DNA from: Planctomycetota bacterium
Lineage (GTDB): Bacteria > Planctomycetota > UBA8742 > UBA2392
DNA: 64,000 nucleotides
Assembly: GCA_020848275.1 (NCBI GenBank)
Contig: JADLAK010000073.1
Span: forward strand, 1-64,000
Reading direction: 5' to 3'
Shown: positions 53,694 to 60,348 of the stretch, piece by piece
Position numbering within the stretch: position 1 is the first letter of the stretch
Layout of the letters: the number at the start of each line of letters is the position of its first letter
Notes under the pieces: generated by a model
Told to the model about the DNA's origin: nothing
Database searches by the model: none
The model's input: only the letters and a program-made list of their open reading frames with translations
Made by a program: the position numbers and the translations under genes

Positions 53694-54899
53694 ATGACGC
53701 ACAATCGCAGCCTGCCCTCGCGGGCCCGCTGGACGCTCACCGCCCTGCTGGCGCTGAGCCTCTTGCCGGCCTGCCTCGGGGCCCAGAGCATGGGTACCGC
53801 CGCCGTCGAGTTCGTTTCGGTGAAGCAGGATTCCGATATCGACAAGCTGCCCGCGACCACCTCCGCCGTCTCGGTCTTGGGAACCAGCTATACCGCTGTA
53901 GCGGGCCGCAAGCTGGCGCAGCTTACACAGCTGACCAACCTCGAGTTTCAGTGGACGGGGGTGAAAGCCGTCAGCGCCGACTTCTTGCGAGAAGCGGTAA
54001 AGTGCAAGTCATTGAAGGAACTTTTTGTGGCGGGTGGCGAAAATCTGCGCGATGCTGATTTCGGCGGTCTGGCAGGCCTGCAAAATCTGTTTTCGCTCCA
54101 GCTGGCGGGACTGTCGGGCATTACGGTCGAGACACTGAAGAGCGCCGCCAAGGGCGGCAAATTGTCGTGCCTGGTGCTGACAGGCTGCACGGCGATAGCG
54201 GGTGCTGCCGCCTTAAAAACAATCGGCACCCTGCCCCTGAAAACGATGATGCTCAAGAAGTCGCCGATTAACCTGGCATCGCTGGAATTTTCTCCTTCAT
54301 CCAGCCTGACCTACCTTTCCCTGATCGATGTTGAAGGCATCAATGACGCGCTTCTCGAAAATATCGCAAAAAAGATGACAGTCGAACAACTGGTGCTGCG
54401 TGGCACCGGCGGGTCGACACCCGGCATTACCGACAAGGGCGTTGCGGCCCTCGGCGCGTTGCCCGGCCTTCGCCGACTTTACATCGGTGGCGCTTCCAAA
54501 CTGACTGATGCGGCCGCGGCCACGCTGGCGGCCATGCCCGGATTGTGCGACCTCACGCTTGCGGGCGGCAAGTCCCCCGCCGCCAAGCTGACTTCCAAGG
54601 GTGCGCTGATGCTGCTTGCGTCAGACAACCTGACCTTCGTGTCGCTGGCCGAGCAGACGAAGCTGACGCTGGAAGTACCCGCGGATTTCAAGGCCGGCGC
54701 AAAACTAATGCGCTTTAACCTTTCGAAGACAGCATTCGACGACAAGGCCCTTTTGGCAATGGCGGGCAAGCTTGACCAGCTTGACTGCGTTTTCATCCAT
54801 GGTTGCGCCAAGGTGACACAAAAGGGAATAGACAAATTGAAGGCTGCCCATCCAAAGCTGTATGTGGACTTGGCCGACAGAAACCAGGAGCCCTTCTAG
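53694..54899 (+). CDS. Secreted LRR-like protein, paralog 2
   Basis: The 401-aa protein has the ATG at 53694 preceded by AGGAGAG. It has the same signal as paralog 1 (RWTLTALLALSLLPACLGAQS) and the same LRR-like frame (LTNLEFQWTGVKAVSADFL, LKELFVAGGENLRDADF, LSCLVLTGCTAIAGAAAL, LTYLSLIDVEGINDALL). The two differ enough in sequence to be old duplicates. A divergently encoded XRE-TPR regulator upstream of paralog 1 may control both. The C-terminal TQKGIDKLKAAHPKLYVD recurs in the remnant downstream. Confidence 0.8.
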   Translation: MTHNRSLPSRARWTLTALLALSLLPACLGAQSMGTAAVEFVSVKQDSDIDKLPATTSAVSVLGTSYTAVAGRKLAQLTQLTNLEFQWTGVKAVSADFLREAVKCKSLKELFVAGGENLRDADFGGLAGLQNLFSLQLAGLSGITVETLKSAAKGGKLSCLVLTGCTAIAGAAALKTIGTLPLKTMMLKKSPINLASLEFSPSSSLTYLSLIDVEGINDALLENIAKKMTVEQLVLRGTGGSTPGITDKGVAALGALPGLRRLYIGGASKLTDAAAATLAAMPGLCDLTLAGGKSPAAKLTSKGALMLLASDNLTFVSLAEQTKLTLEVPADFKAGAKLMRFNLSKTAFDDKALLAMAGKLDQLDCVFIHGCAKVTQKGIDKLKAAHPKLYVDLADRNQEPF

Positions 54900-54905
54900 G
54901 CACAG

Positions 54906-55058
54906 ATGCGCGTGACACAATGCAAGCCTGCTGAAGTTCCTTGCCGTGGAAAGTCCCGAGGTACCAAGGCGGGCCTGGACGCCGCAAAGAAGGCCAACCC
55001 CAAGCTGCAGGTGGACTGGAGAGAAGAAGAAGGCGCCTGCATGGGGCTGCCGGGGTAA
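54906..55058 (+). pseudogene. Remnant of a third LRR-like paralog
   Basis: A 50-residue open frame includes GTKAGLDAAKKANPKLQVD, clearly similar to TQKGIDKLKAAHPKLYVD at the end of paralog 2, followed by WREEEG and a stop. The first residues (MRVTQCKPAEVPCRGKSR) show no match. It starts 7 nt after the paralog 2 stop and ends before the terminator at 55108. It is most simply the 3' stump of a deleted tandem copy. Confidence 0.7.
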
Positions 55059-55107
55059 TCTAGCGAAGCAATCGGCGCGTCCGCCGCTAAATCCAACCGT
55101 ATCGAGT

Positions 55108-55138
55108 AAAGAGGCGGCCGGCAGGCCGCCTCTTTTTT
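55108..55138 (+). terminator. Rho-independent terminator after the LRR-like genes
   Basis: AAAGAGGCGGCC, loop GGCA, GGCCGCCTC, then TTTTTT. A strong, near-symmetric stem with a good T tract. Confidence 0.93.
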
Positions 55139-55193
55139 GCAAGAAACGGCCGTGGGCACTCGTTAGGTTGATATTGGTTTGCCGGGAGTCGCC

Positions 55194-55460
55194 ATGTGCC
55201 GCAACATCAAGACGTTGTTTAATTTTGAGCCGCCCGCGACGGAGGAAGAAATCCGTGCTGCGTCGCTGCAGTTCGTGCGCAAGTTGTCCGGATTCACCGA
55301 GCCGTCGCAGGCTAACGAGGTCGCGTTTGCGCAGGCCATCGACCACGTATCGGCTGCGGCGCGGCAGCTTATTCGCTCGTTGAAAACTAACGCGCCGCCC
55401 AAGGACCGCGAAATCGAAGCGGCCAAAGCCCGCGAACGCGCCAAGCTACGCTTCGGCTAG
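55194..55460 (+). CDS. DUF2277 family protein
   Basis: The 88-aa protein begins MCRNIKTLFNFEPPATEEEIRAA, and the rest (LQFVRKLSGFTEPSQANEVAFAQAIDHV) follows the DUF2277 pattern throughout. The ATG at 55194 has GGGAG 7 nt upstream. The family is a compact, probably cytosolic protein widespread in soil and marine bacteria, with no function known to me; the CRNIK start may hold a conserved Cys. Confidence 0.9.
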   Translation: MCRNIKTLFNFEPPATEEEIRAASLQFVRKLSGFTEPSQANEVAFAQAIDHVSAAARQLIRSLKTNAPPKDREIEAAKARERAKLRFG

Positions 55461-55732
55461 GCTCCGTCTGTGCGGCTTGCCGGCGGCGCTCTCGGTCCGT
55501 GCGGTCCTCAACGGGGCTACGGCCCCGCCGCCGGTCCGCCCCAACTTCGTCCTTGCTGGTCAGGCCTGCTCGCACGGGCTCGCGACGAAGTACTCACGAG
55601 ACAGAACCTAACGTGGCGCGCGCTTTTGGCGCATGGGCGTGGAGTCTTGGTAGGAGCGACGCGTGCGTCACCCTCGACGAAGCAACGCTTAGCGAGGGGC
55701 GAGGCACGCCTCGCCCCTACAACAAGCAGATA
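55461..55732. repeat. Repeat-bearing gap with GGGGCGAGGC palindrome
   Basis: AGGGGCGAGGC (55695-55705) pairs with the complementary GCCTCGCCCCT (to 55718), followed by ACAAC. A second element of the type GTAGGAGCGACGCGTGCGTCACC lies near 55650. The gap otherwise holds no gene I can support. Confidence 0.65.
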
Positions 55733-56086
55733 CTACGCCTCGACGATGGCTTTGAAACCGCCGTAAGCCATGCGCTTCATGTCAAAGGGCATTTCCTTGG
55801 GCGGTTGGGTCATGCGCGGATCGGACATGACCTTTTTGTTCACGGCGTCGCGGTGCGCCTTGGACTTGTAGACGATATACGAGAAAACCGGCACCTCGCC
55901 TGGCTTGAGTTTCATCTGTTTCGGAAAAGGCAGGCCAAAGGGCGGATTAAGGTCGTCGCCCACGCACTCTTTGTAGTCCAACGCTCCGTGATCGAGCCAA
56001 ACCTTCGCGCCCACTTTCGCCATCTTGGCGTAGGCTTTGAGGTTTTTCTTGGGTACCGGCAGCAAAAATCCATCGACATAAGCCAT
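55733..56086 (-). CDS. DUF1428 family protein, copy 2
   Basis: The 117-aa protein has MAYVDGFLLPVPKKNLKAYAKMA, ECVGDDLN, VFSYIVYKSKAHRDAVNKKVM, MPFDMKRMAYGGFK. DUF1428 is a dimeric alpha/beta-barrel-like family (YbaA-related), often encoded beside SRPBCC and ArsR genes; its chemistry is unknown. It is a tandem paralog of 56150-56509. Confidence 0.9.
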   Translation of the reverse strand: MAYVDGFLLPVPKKNLKAYAKMAKVGAKVWLDHGALDYKECVGDDLNPPFGLPFPKQMKLKPGEVPVFSYIVYKSKAHRDAVNKKVMSDPRMTQPPKEMPFDMKRMAYGGFKAIVEA

Positions 56087-56149
56087 GATCGTCTCCTGTT
56101 TTCGCCCCGTTGAACATCAAGCCCGATAAGACTTTTACCGGCCGATGGA

Positions 56150-56509
56150 TTACACGTCCACGAAGACCTTGAAGCCGCCGGTGCACATGCTGTTCATGTC
56201 AAAGGGCATGGTCTTAGGCGGGTTGGCAAGGCGCTTGTCGGACATCACGTTTTTGTTGACGGCGTCGCGATGTTTGCGCGATTTGTAGACGATGAACGAG
56301 AACACCGCCACGTGGCCGGGCTTCAGCTTCATAAGGTCAGGAAATGCCAGGCCGCAACCGGGCATCACGTTCATGTCGTCGCCGACGCATTCCCGGTACG
56401 CGAGTGCGCCGTGTTCGCGCCAGATTTTGCCCATCTTCTTTGATAACGCCGCATAGGCCTTGAGTTTTTTCTTTGGCACCGGCAGCAGAAATCCGTCTAC
56501 GTAAGCCAT
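56150..56509 (-). CDS. DUF1428 family protein, copy 1
   Basis: The 119-aa protein is about 65 percent similar by eye to its neighbour: MAYVDGFLLPVPKKKLKAYAALSKKMGKIW, ECVGDDMNVMPGCGLAFP, VFSFIVYKSRKHRDAVNKNVM, MPFDMNSMCTGGFKVF. It is likely in the same minus-strand unit as DoxX and the SRPBCC genes, although a palindrome (56523-56592) separates it from doxX. Confidence 0.9.
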   Translation of the reverse strand: MAYVDGFLLPVPKKKLKAYAALSKKMGKIWREHGALAYRECVGDDMNVMPGCGLAFPDLMKLKPGHVAVFSFIVYKSRKHRDAVNKNVMSDKRLANPPKTMPFDMNSMCTGGFKVFVDV

Positions 56510-56522
56510 GTTGTCTCCTGAC

Positions 56523-56592
56523 GTGGCTTGGGTTTCCTAACCCAAGCCGAAGATCCCTGAGCCGGGGAGCCCGGATTGGAAATCCAAGCCAC
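56523..56592. repeat. GTGGCTTGG palindrome between doxX and DUF1428
   Basis: GTGGCTTGGGTTTCC (56523-) pairs with the complementary GGAAATCCAAGCCAC (ending 56592). An inner TAACCCAAGCC also matches. It is another iterated-word element, with a distinct word. Confidence 0.75.
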
Positions 56593-56595
56593 ATT

Positions 56596-57087
56596 TCATT
56601 TCGCCGCCTTTTTCTGGCGCATGCGGGCGAACACCTTCGGCCAGTTCACTAAGCCGTCCAGTGAAAGTTTTCCCGCGCCGGTGAAGATCAGCGCGAGGAA
56701 TGGAAACAGGAACATCAATGCCGGCTGTTTGCTCATGGGCATTTTGGTTTTGCCCGTCATGAACAGCTCAAACGCCTCGCCCATCGTCAGCGGGTCGTTG
56801 GCGTGGCCGACGAACGCTGCAACCAACATGGTGAACGCGATGGGCGCCGCCGCAAAGCGCGTGCCCAGCCCGATAATCACGAGGATGGCGCAAACGAACT
56901 CGGCCAGCATCGGCAGGATCAGGCTGAACGGCGGCGGGATGCCGATGATCGTACCCATCATCTCGGCCTGGTTGTTCAGCAGCATTTGCAACTTCTGCCA
57001 GCCGTGGGTGACCATATAGCTGCCTATGCCCGCACGGAGAATGAGCAAGCCAATCGAGTTGGTGAGATCCTGTTTTTTCGCGTCCAT
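56596..57087 (-). CDS. DoxX family membrane protein
   Basis: The 163-aa protein is a four-helix membrane protein of the DoxX/YphA type: NSIGLLILRAGIGSYMVTHGWQKL, LPMLAEFVCAILVIIGLGTRFAAAPIAFTMLVAAFVGH, and a last hydrophobic part before LIFTGAGKLSLDG. The DoxX family contributes to oxidative and electrophile stress tolerance in some bacteria. It lies in the ArsR/SRPBCC cluster, where DoxX genes commonly occur. Confidence 0.85.
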   Translation of the reverse strand: MDAKKQDLTNSIGLLILRAGIGSYMVTHGWQKLQMLLNNQAEMMGTIIGIPPPFSLILPMLAEFVCAILVIIGLGTRFAAAPIAFTMLVAAFVGHANDPLTMGEAFELFMTGKTKMPMSKQPALMFLFPFLALIFTGAGKLSLDGLVNWPKVFARMRQKKAAK

Positions 57088-57105
57088 GTGTGTCCCTTGG
57101 CTTTT

Positions 57106-57150
57106 GTAGGGCTCGTCGCGGCGAGCCCCTGCGGGTGTGGTTGCTCCTAC
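57106..57150. repeat. GTAGGGCTCG...CTCCTAC palindrome; supplies a stop codon
   Basis: GTAGGGCTCGTCGCGGCGAGCCC is followed by CTGCGGG and GTTGCTCCTAC. The TAG stop of the SRPBCC gene 57147-57620 lies in its right edge (57147-57149). Its core recurs at 18401-18420. Confidence 0.8.
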
Positions 57151-57620
57151 AGGCTCTCGGCCAGTTTATCGAGCGACGAGTTCCAGCCAACAGTTGCCCC
57201 GGCGGCGATATCCGTGGGTAGCCCCGAGTGCGTGATCGTCATTTTCGTTTTGCTGCCCTCGTTCTCGAACTCGACGCGCACCAACATTTCCATCGGGATG
57301 GTGTCGGGCATGCCGTAGTGCGTGGCGGGCACGAGGTTACCCTTGGCGTCGGCAAATGAACTCGTGTAGACGAGGCGGTCCATGGGCGTAACCTCGCGAT
57401 AAACGCCTGCGCTCCAGTGTTCGTTGCCGTCGGCTGCACGCATCGCCCAGTGGTATTTGCCGCCGACGCGCACATCCATTTTCGCCGTCGGGCAGGAAAA
57501 TTCCTTTGGGCCCCACCACTTCTTGAAATGGGCGGGCTCCGTCCATGCGCGCCACACCAGTTTGCGCGGCGCGTCGAAAATCCGCACGATCACGAGGTCT
57601 TTTGATTTTTGTTTAGTCAT
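57147..57620 (-). CDS. SRPBCC (AHSA1-type) protein
   Basis: The 157-aa single-domain START/Bet v1-like protein has VIVRIFDAPRKLVWRAWTEPAHFKKWWGPKEF, RVGGKYHWAMR, and MTITHSGLPTDIAAGATVGWNSSLDKLAESL. Its start ATG (57620) lies upstream of MTKQKSKDLV; a much longer frame extending to 58106 is spurious. It is closely similar to the second half of the neighbouring gene. Ligand and role are unknown. Confidence 0.9.
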   Translation of the reverse strand: MTKQKSKDLVIVRIFDAPRKLVWRAWTEPAHFKKWWGPKEFSCPTAKMDVRVGGKYHWAMRAADGNEHWSAGVYREVTPMDRLVYTSSFADAKGNLVPATHYGMPDTIPMEMLVRVEFENEGSKTKMTITHSGLPTDIAAGATVGWNSSLDKLAESL

Positions 57621-57636
57621 GTGTGTCCCTTGCTTG

Positions 57637-57710
57637 GTAGGGGCGATGGATGCGTCGCCCCTACGATTATGGTTCGGCGCGAGACGGACGCGGCTGAGCC
57701 GCGTCCCTAC
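57637..57710. repeat. Two GTAGGG/CCCTAC palindromes
   Basis: GTAGGGGCGATGGATGCGTC continues to CCCCTAC (57637-57664). GGACGCGGCTGAGCCGCGTC continues to CCTAC (57686-57710). The second contains the stop TAG of the gene at 57707. Confidence 0.85.
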
Positions 57711-58665
57711 AACGATGCTGCAAGTTTGTCGAAGGACTGGTTCCAGCCCGCGCCGGTCATCTCCGACATTTCGCCCGCCGGCAGGCCGGTGTGTTTCAGC
57801 GTCATCTTCGTGCGCTTGCCGTTGTCCTCGAGCGTAACTGTGACGAGCATTTTGCCCCACTTGCCCGTCATGCCGTATTTCTCGGGCGAGACGACGTTGC
57901 CTTTTTCGTCGGCGAAGTTGTCGGTGTAAACCAGCCGGCCCATCGGCGAGACTTCGAGGAACTCGCCCGTTGTCCAGTAGTCTTTGCCGTCGGGGCCGCG
58001 CATGCACCAGTGGTACTTGCCGCCCTTCTTGAGGTCCATCTTGGCGACGGGGCAGGTGAAATCCTTGGGTCCCCACCACTTCTTGAACGCCGCCGGGTCC
58101 GTCCACGCCTTCCAGACATCCTTGCGCGGTGCATCGAACAGCCGTGTGATGACGAGCGTGCCGGCCTGCTTTTCGCCCAGGTAGTCGGCCAGGCGCGCGA
58201 GCGTCTGCTTGCCGCCCTCGACAGCGTTGTATTCCTTGATGACCTTCTTGAGCTCGGCCTCGCTGGGGAACGTGGCGCGCATGGTGAGCCTGGTTTTGCC
58301 GCCGACATCTTCGAGCGTAAGCGTGGTATGGAAGTGCGCGGTTTCCTTCTCCACGGTGCCGTGGGCCCAGACCAGTTTTTCGGGCCGCTTTACCTCGATG
58401 TACGTCACGACGTTGGGATAATCGCGGCCGTCAGGCCCGTGCATGGTGAACTTCCACACGCCCTTGCGCGCAACTCCATGCTGTCGTTGGTGATGCTGAA
58501 GCCCGTCGGGCCCCACCAGTGCATCAGGTGTCTAACATCGGTGAAGGCGTCAAACACGAGTTCGCGCGGCGCGTCGATGATGCGCACATGGATGATCTCG
58601 CGTTCGGTTACTTTGGTTTCTTCAGCAGCGTCCGGCTTCTTGGGTTCTTTGGCTTTAGCGGCCAT
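57707..58665 (-). pseudogene. Double SRPBCC protein broken by a frameshift
   Basis: The start region (MAAKAKEPKKPDAAEETK, then EIIHVRIIDAPRELVFDAFTDVRHLMHWWGPTGF) is in one frame, but the rest (KGVWKFTMHGPDGRDYP, then a full second AHSA1 domain DAPRKDVWKAWTDPAAFKKWWGP) is in another. The break is near 58461-58480. Adding one base restores a 319-aa double-domain protein, the length of the intact paralog (318 aa). It is a true pseudogene, a recent mutation or a sequencing error; which one needs raw reads. The stop lies in a palindrome. Confidence 0.8.
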
Positions 58666-58676
58666 GGGTTTTCTCT

Positions 58677-58746
58677 GTAGGGACATGCGGCAGCATGTCC
58701 GGGGTAAATGTGTGTTCTTGGTGGACACGCTGCCGCGTGTCCCTAC
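58677..58746. repeat. Paired palindromes with a copy identical to ispG 1332-1355
   Basis: 58677-58700 (GTAGGGACATGCGGC...) and 58723-58746 (ending CGTGTCCCTAC) face each other. The second is the exact reverse complement of the 24 bp in ispG. Its CCCTAC edge provides the TAG stop of the ArsR remnant at 58743. Confidence 0.9.
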
Positions 58747-58823
58747 GTGATTGATTTCAAATACGCGTCAAGTCGGTCCAGGCGCTCACTCCAGAGACGC
58801 CAGTAAATTGCAATCCAGGTCAT
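58743..58823 (-). pseudogene. C-terminal remnant of a second ArsR regulator
   Basis: A 26-residue frame starts at ATG 58823, overlapping the SRPBCC stop as ATGA, and reads MTWIAIYWRLW, then SERLDRLDAYLKSIT. RLWSERLDRLDAYLK matches KLWEERFDRLDAYLK of the intact ArsR. The DNA-binding part is missing. It ends in the palindrome at 58723-58746. It suggests that an ArsR-SRPBCC block was once duplicated. Confidence 0.75.
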
Positions 58824-59776
58824 GAAAGCCTCGCGAGCTTGGGCAGGTACTGCTGAAGCTGGTCGAACGTGTCGTTGAGGCCTTGAGTGATATCGCCAAA
58901 CGCCGCCTCAAAGGCTTTACGCTCTTCTTCGGTGCAGTTGATCGCGACGGCGCGCAGCGTCAGCGTGGTCTTGCCGCCGCTTTCTTCCAGCGTGACCGTG
59001 TCGATACTCTCAAGGGGCCACCCTGGAACGCAGGGAATAGCCGCGCCTTTTTCGTCGCAGAATGAACTGATCCAGACGATGCGGTCCTGCGGCGAGATTT
59101 CGCGGTAGGCAAGGCGGCCCCACGCCTTTACGGGCAGGGCGTCCATGGCGAAAAGGAACGAGCCGCCCGGCCTGAAATCAAACTTGAGCGTGCGCAAGTT
59201 GCCGGGGCCCCACCACTGCGCCATGTGTTCGGCTTCGGCCAGCGTGCGCCAGACCATCTTACGCGGGGCGTTGAATGTGCGGCTGACCGTCAATTCCTGT
59301 CCCTGCGCAATCACGGGCACGGTTTTGGCCGCTGTTTGTGCTTCTTTCAGGATCGACTCGAGACGGTCGAAGTTTTCTTCGTTGGCCTGGGGCACGAATT
59401 TCATCATCGCTTCGCGCTGCTCGGGCGTGTCGTGCAGTTGCACCCAGGTCATGGCCGTCTTGCCGGCTTTTTCTTCCAGCGTGATGGTCATGGTGAAGTG
59501 GTGCGCCGTGCCGAGGTGGTCGAACACAAGGCGGCCGGGCGAGATTTCGTTAAAACGCCACTCGTTGGGATACTTCTCGCCCTTGGGGCCGATCATGGTG
59601 ATCTTCATCGTGCCGCCGGCGCGGAAATCGAAGTGGTGGAACTCGTTGCTGAAACCTTTGGGTCCCAGCCAGCGTGCGAACAGTTGCGGGTCGCGGTAGG
59701 CGTCGAGGATCTGTTCGCGCGTCGCGTTAAAAACTCGCGTGCTGACGATCTCGCGGTCTTTAGTCTTTGCGGTCAT
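58820..59776 (-). CDS. Double-domain SRPBCC (AHSA1-type) protein
   Basis: The 318-aa protein has two START-like domains. Domain 1 (about 5-150) has FNATREQILDAYRDPQLFARWLGPKGF, and domain 2 (about 160-315) has TFNAPRKMVWRTLAEAEHMAQWWGPGNL. Each ends in a helix (NFDRLESILKEA; LNDTFDQLQQYL). It overlaps arsR by 17 bp (59760-59776), so it is translated from the same message. It is likely a ligand-binding protein; the ArsR-regulated SRPBCC operons known to me have no agreed ligand. Confidence 0.9.
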   Translation of the reverse strand: MTAKTKDREIVSTRVFNATREQILDAYRDPQLFARWLGPKGFSNEFHHFDFRAGGTMKITMIGPKGEKYPNEWRFNEISPGRLVFDHLGTAHHFTMTITLEEKAGKTAMTWVQLHDTPEQREAMMKFVPQANEENFDRLESILKEAQTAAKTVPVIAQGQELTVSRTFNAPRKMVWRTLAEAEHMAQWWGPGNLRTLKFDFRPGGSFLFAMDALPVKAWGRLAYREISPQDRIVWISSFCDEKGAAIPCVPGWPLESIDTVTLEESGGKTTLTLRAVAINCTEEERKAFEAAFGDITQGLNDTFDQLQQYLPKLARLS

Positions 59777-60122
59777 CTTTGTTGTCCTTGTTTTCTTTGG
59801 CTTGAAGTTCTTTCAGGTACGCGTCGAGGCGGTCGAAGCGTTCTTCCCAGAGCTTGCGGTAGTGCTCCACCCAGTCGGAAACTTCCTTCATCGGCAGCGC
59901 CTTGAGCGCGCAGAAATGGCGGCGGCCCTCTTTGCGTTTTTCGATCAGCCGGGCGCGTTCGAGGTACGACAGGTGCTTGCTGATCGCCTGCTGCGAAATC
60001 TTGAACGGCTTGGCGAGTTCGTTGACGTAGGCCGGGCCCTGCGCAAGGCGGTCGATGATCGCGCGGCGGGTGGGGTCGGAGAGCGCCGCAAGCGTCGCAT
60101 CGAGGGTCGCTGTGAGTGTCAT
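59760..60122 (-). CDS. ArsR-family transcriptional regulator
   Basis: The 120-aa winged-helix repressor starts at ATG 60122 (MTLTATLDATLAALSDPTRRAIIDRLAQGPAYVNELAKPF), with recognition region ISQQAISKHLSYLERARLIEKRKEGRRHF. No classical CxC metal-binding motif of ArsR/SmtB is present; this subgroup is linked to SRPBCC genes. It heads the minus-strand cluster and overlaps the next gene by 17 bp. A 16-bp palindrome 109 nt upstream of its start is a good operator candidate (60231-60246). Confidence 0.92.
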   Translation of the reverse strand: MTLTATLDATLAALSDPTRRAIIDRLAQGPAYVNELAKPFKISQQAISKHLSYLERARLIEKRKEGRRHFCALKALPMKEVSDWVEHYRKLWEERFDRLDAYLKELQAKENKDNKDDRKD

Positions 60123-60145
60123 TGTTGCCTCCGTCCAGGTCTGCA

Positions 60146-60221
60146 AGCCCACTGCGTGAGCGGTGGGATAAAGCCATTGTCGTGCTACCGTGATGCCATC
60201 CCACCGCTTACGCAGTGGGCT
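60146..60221. repeat. AGCCCACTGCGTGAGCGGTG palindrome in the ArsR leader
   Basis: The left arm 60146-60183 includes GGGATAAAGCCATTGTCGT. The right arm 60196-60221 is complementary at its end (CGCTTACGCAGTGGGCT). It is related to 22074-22146. It lies between the operator and the arsR start. Confidence 0.8.
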
Positions 60222-60230
60222 TTCCAATCC

Positions 60231-60246
60231 ACAACCATATGGTTGT
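60231..60246 (-). promoter_or_regulatory. ACAACCATATGGTTGT operator-like palindrome
   Basis: A perfect 16-bp palindrome next to TATATTATCC, which on the minus strand reads as a -10-like GGATAATATA. The form AACCATATGGTT is familiar from ArsR/SRPBCC operons, so it is probably the operator where ArsR blocks its own promoter. Binding is inferred. Confidence 0.75.
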
Positions 60247-60302
60247 ATATTATCCGGCACACGCCGGCAGTCAAAAGGGATTTGCGAAAAAAGTTAAATG
60301 AA

Positions 60303-60330
60303 CGAGGGCGGCCGCACGGGCCGCCCTCGG
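60303..60330 (-). terminator. Terminator of clpC
   Basis: CGAGGGCGGCC pairs with the complementary GGCCGCCCTCG around a 4-5-nt loop, followed on the minus strand by TTCATTT. It lies 19 nt beyond the clpC stop. Confidence 0.75.
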
Positions 60331-60348
60331 GTTGATTGCTTCTACTTA

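Noticed and set aside
54946-55383. 145-aa ORF spanning the terminator
   Set aside because: It crosses a strong terminator and is out of frame with both the LRR remnant and DUF2277.
57621-58106. Upstream extension of the SRPBCC gene at 57147-57620
   Set aside because: The sequence upstream of MTKQKSK is an off-frame, Arg/Gln-rich reading of the neighbouring SRPBCC gene.
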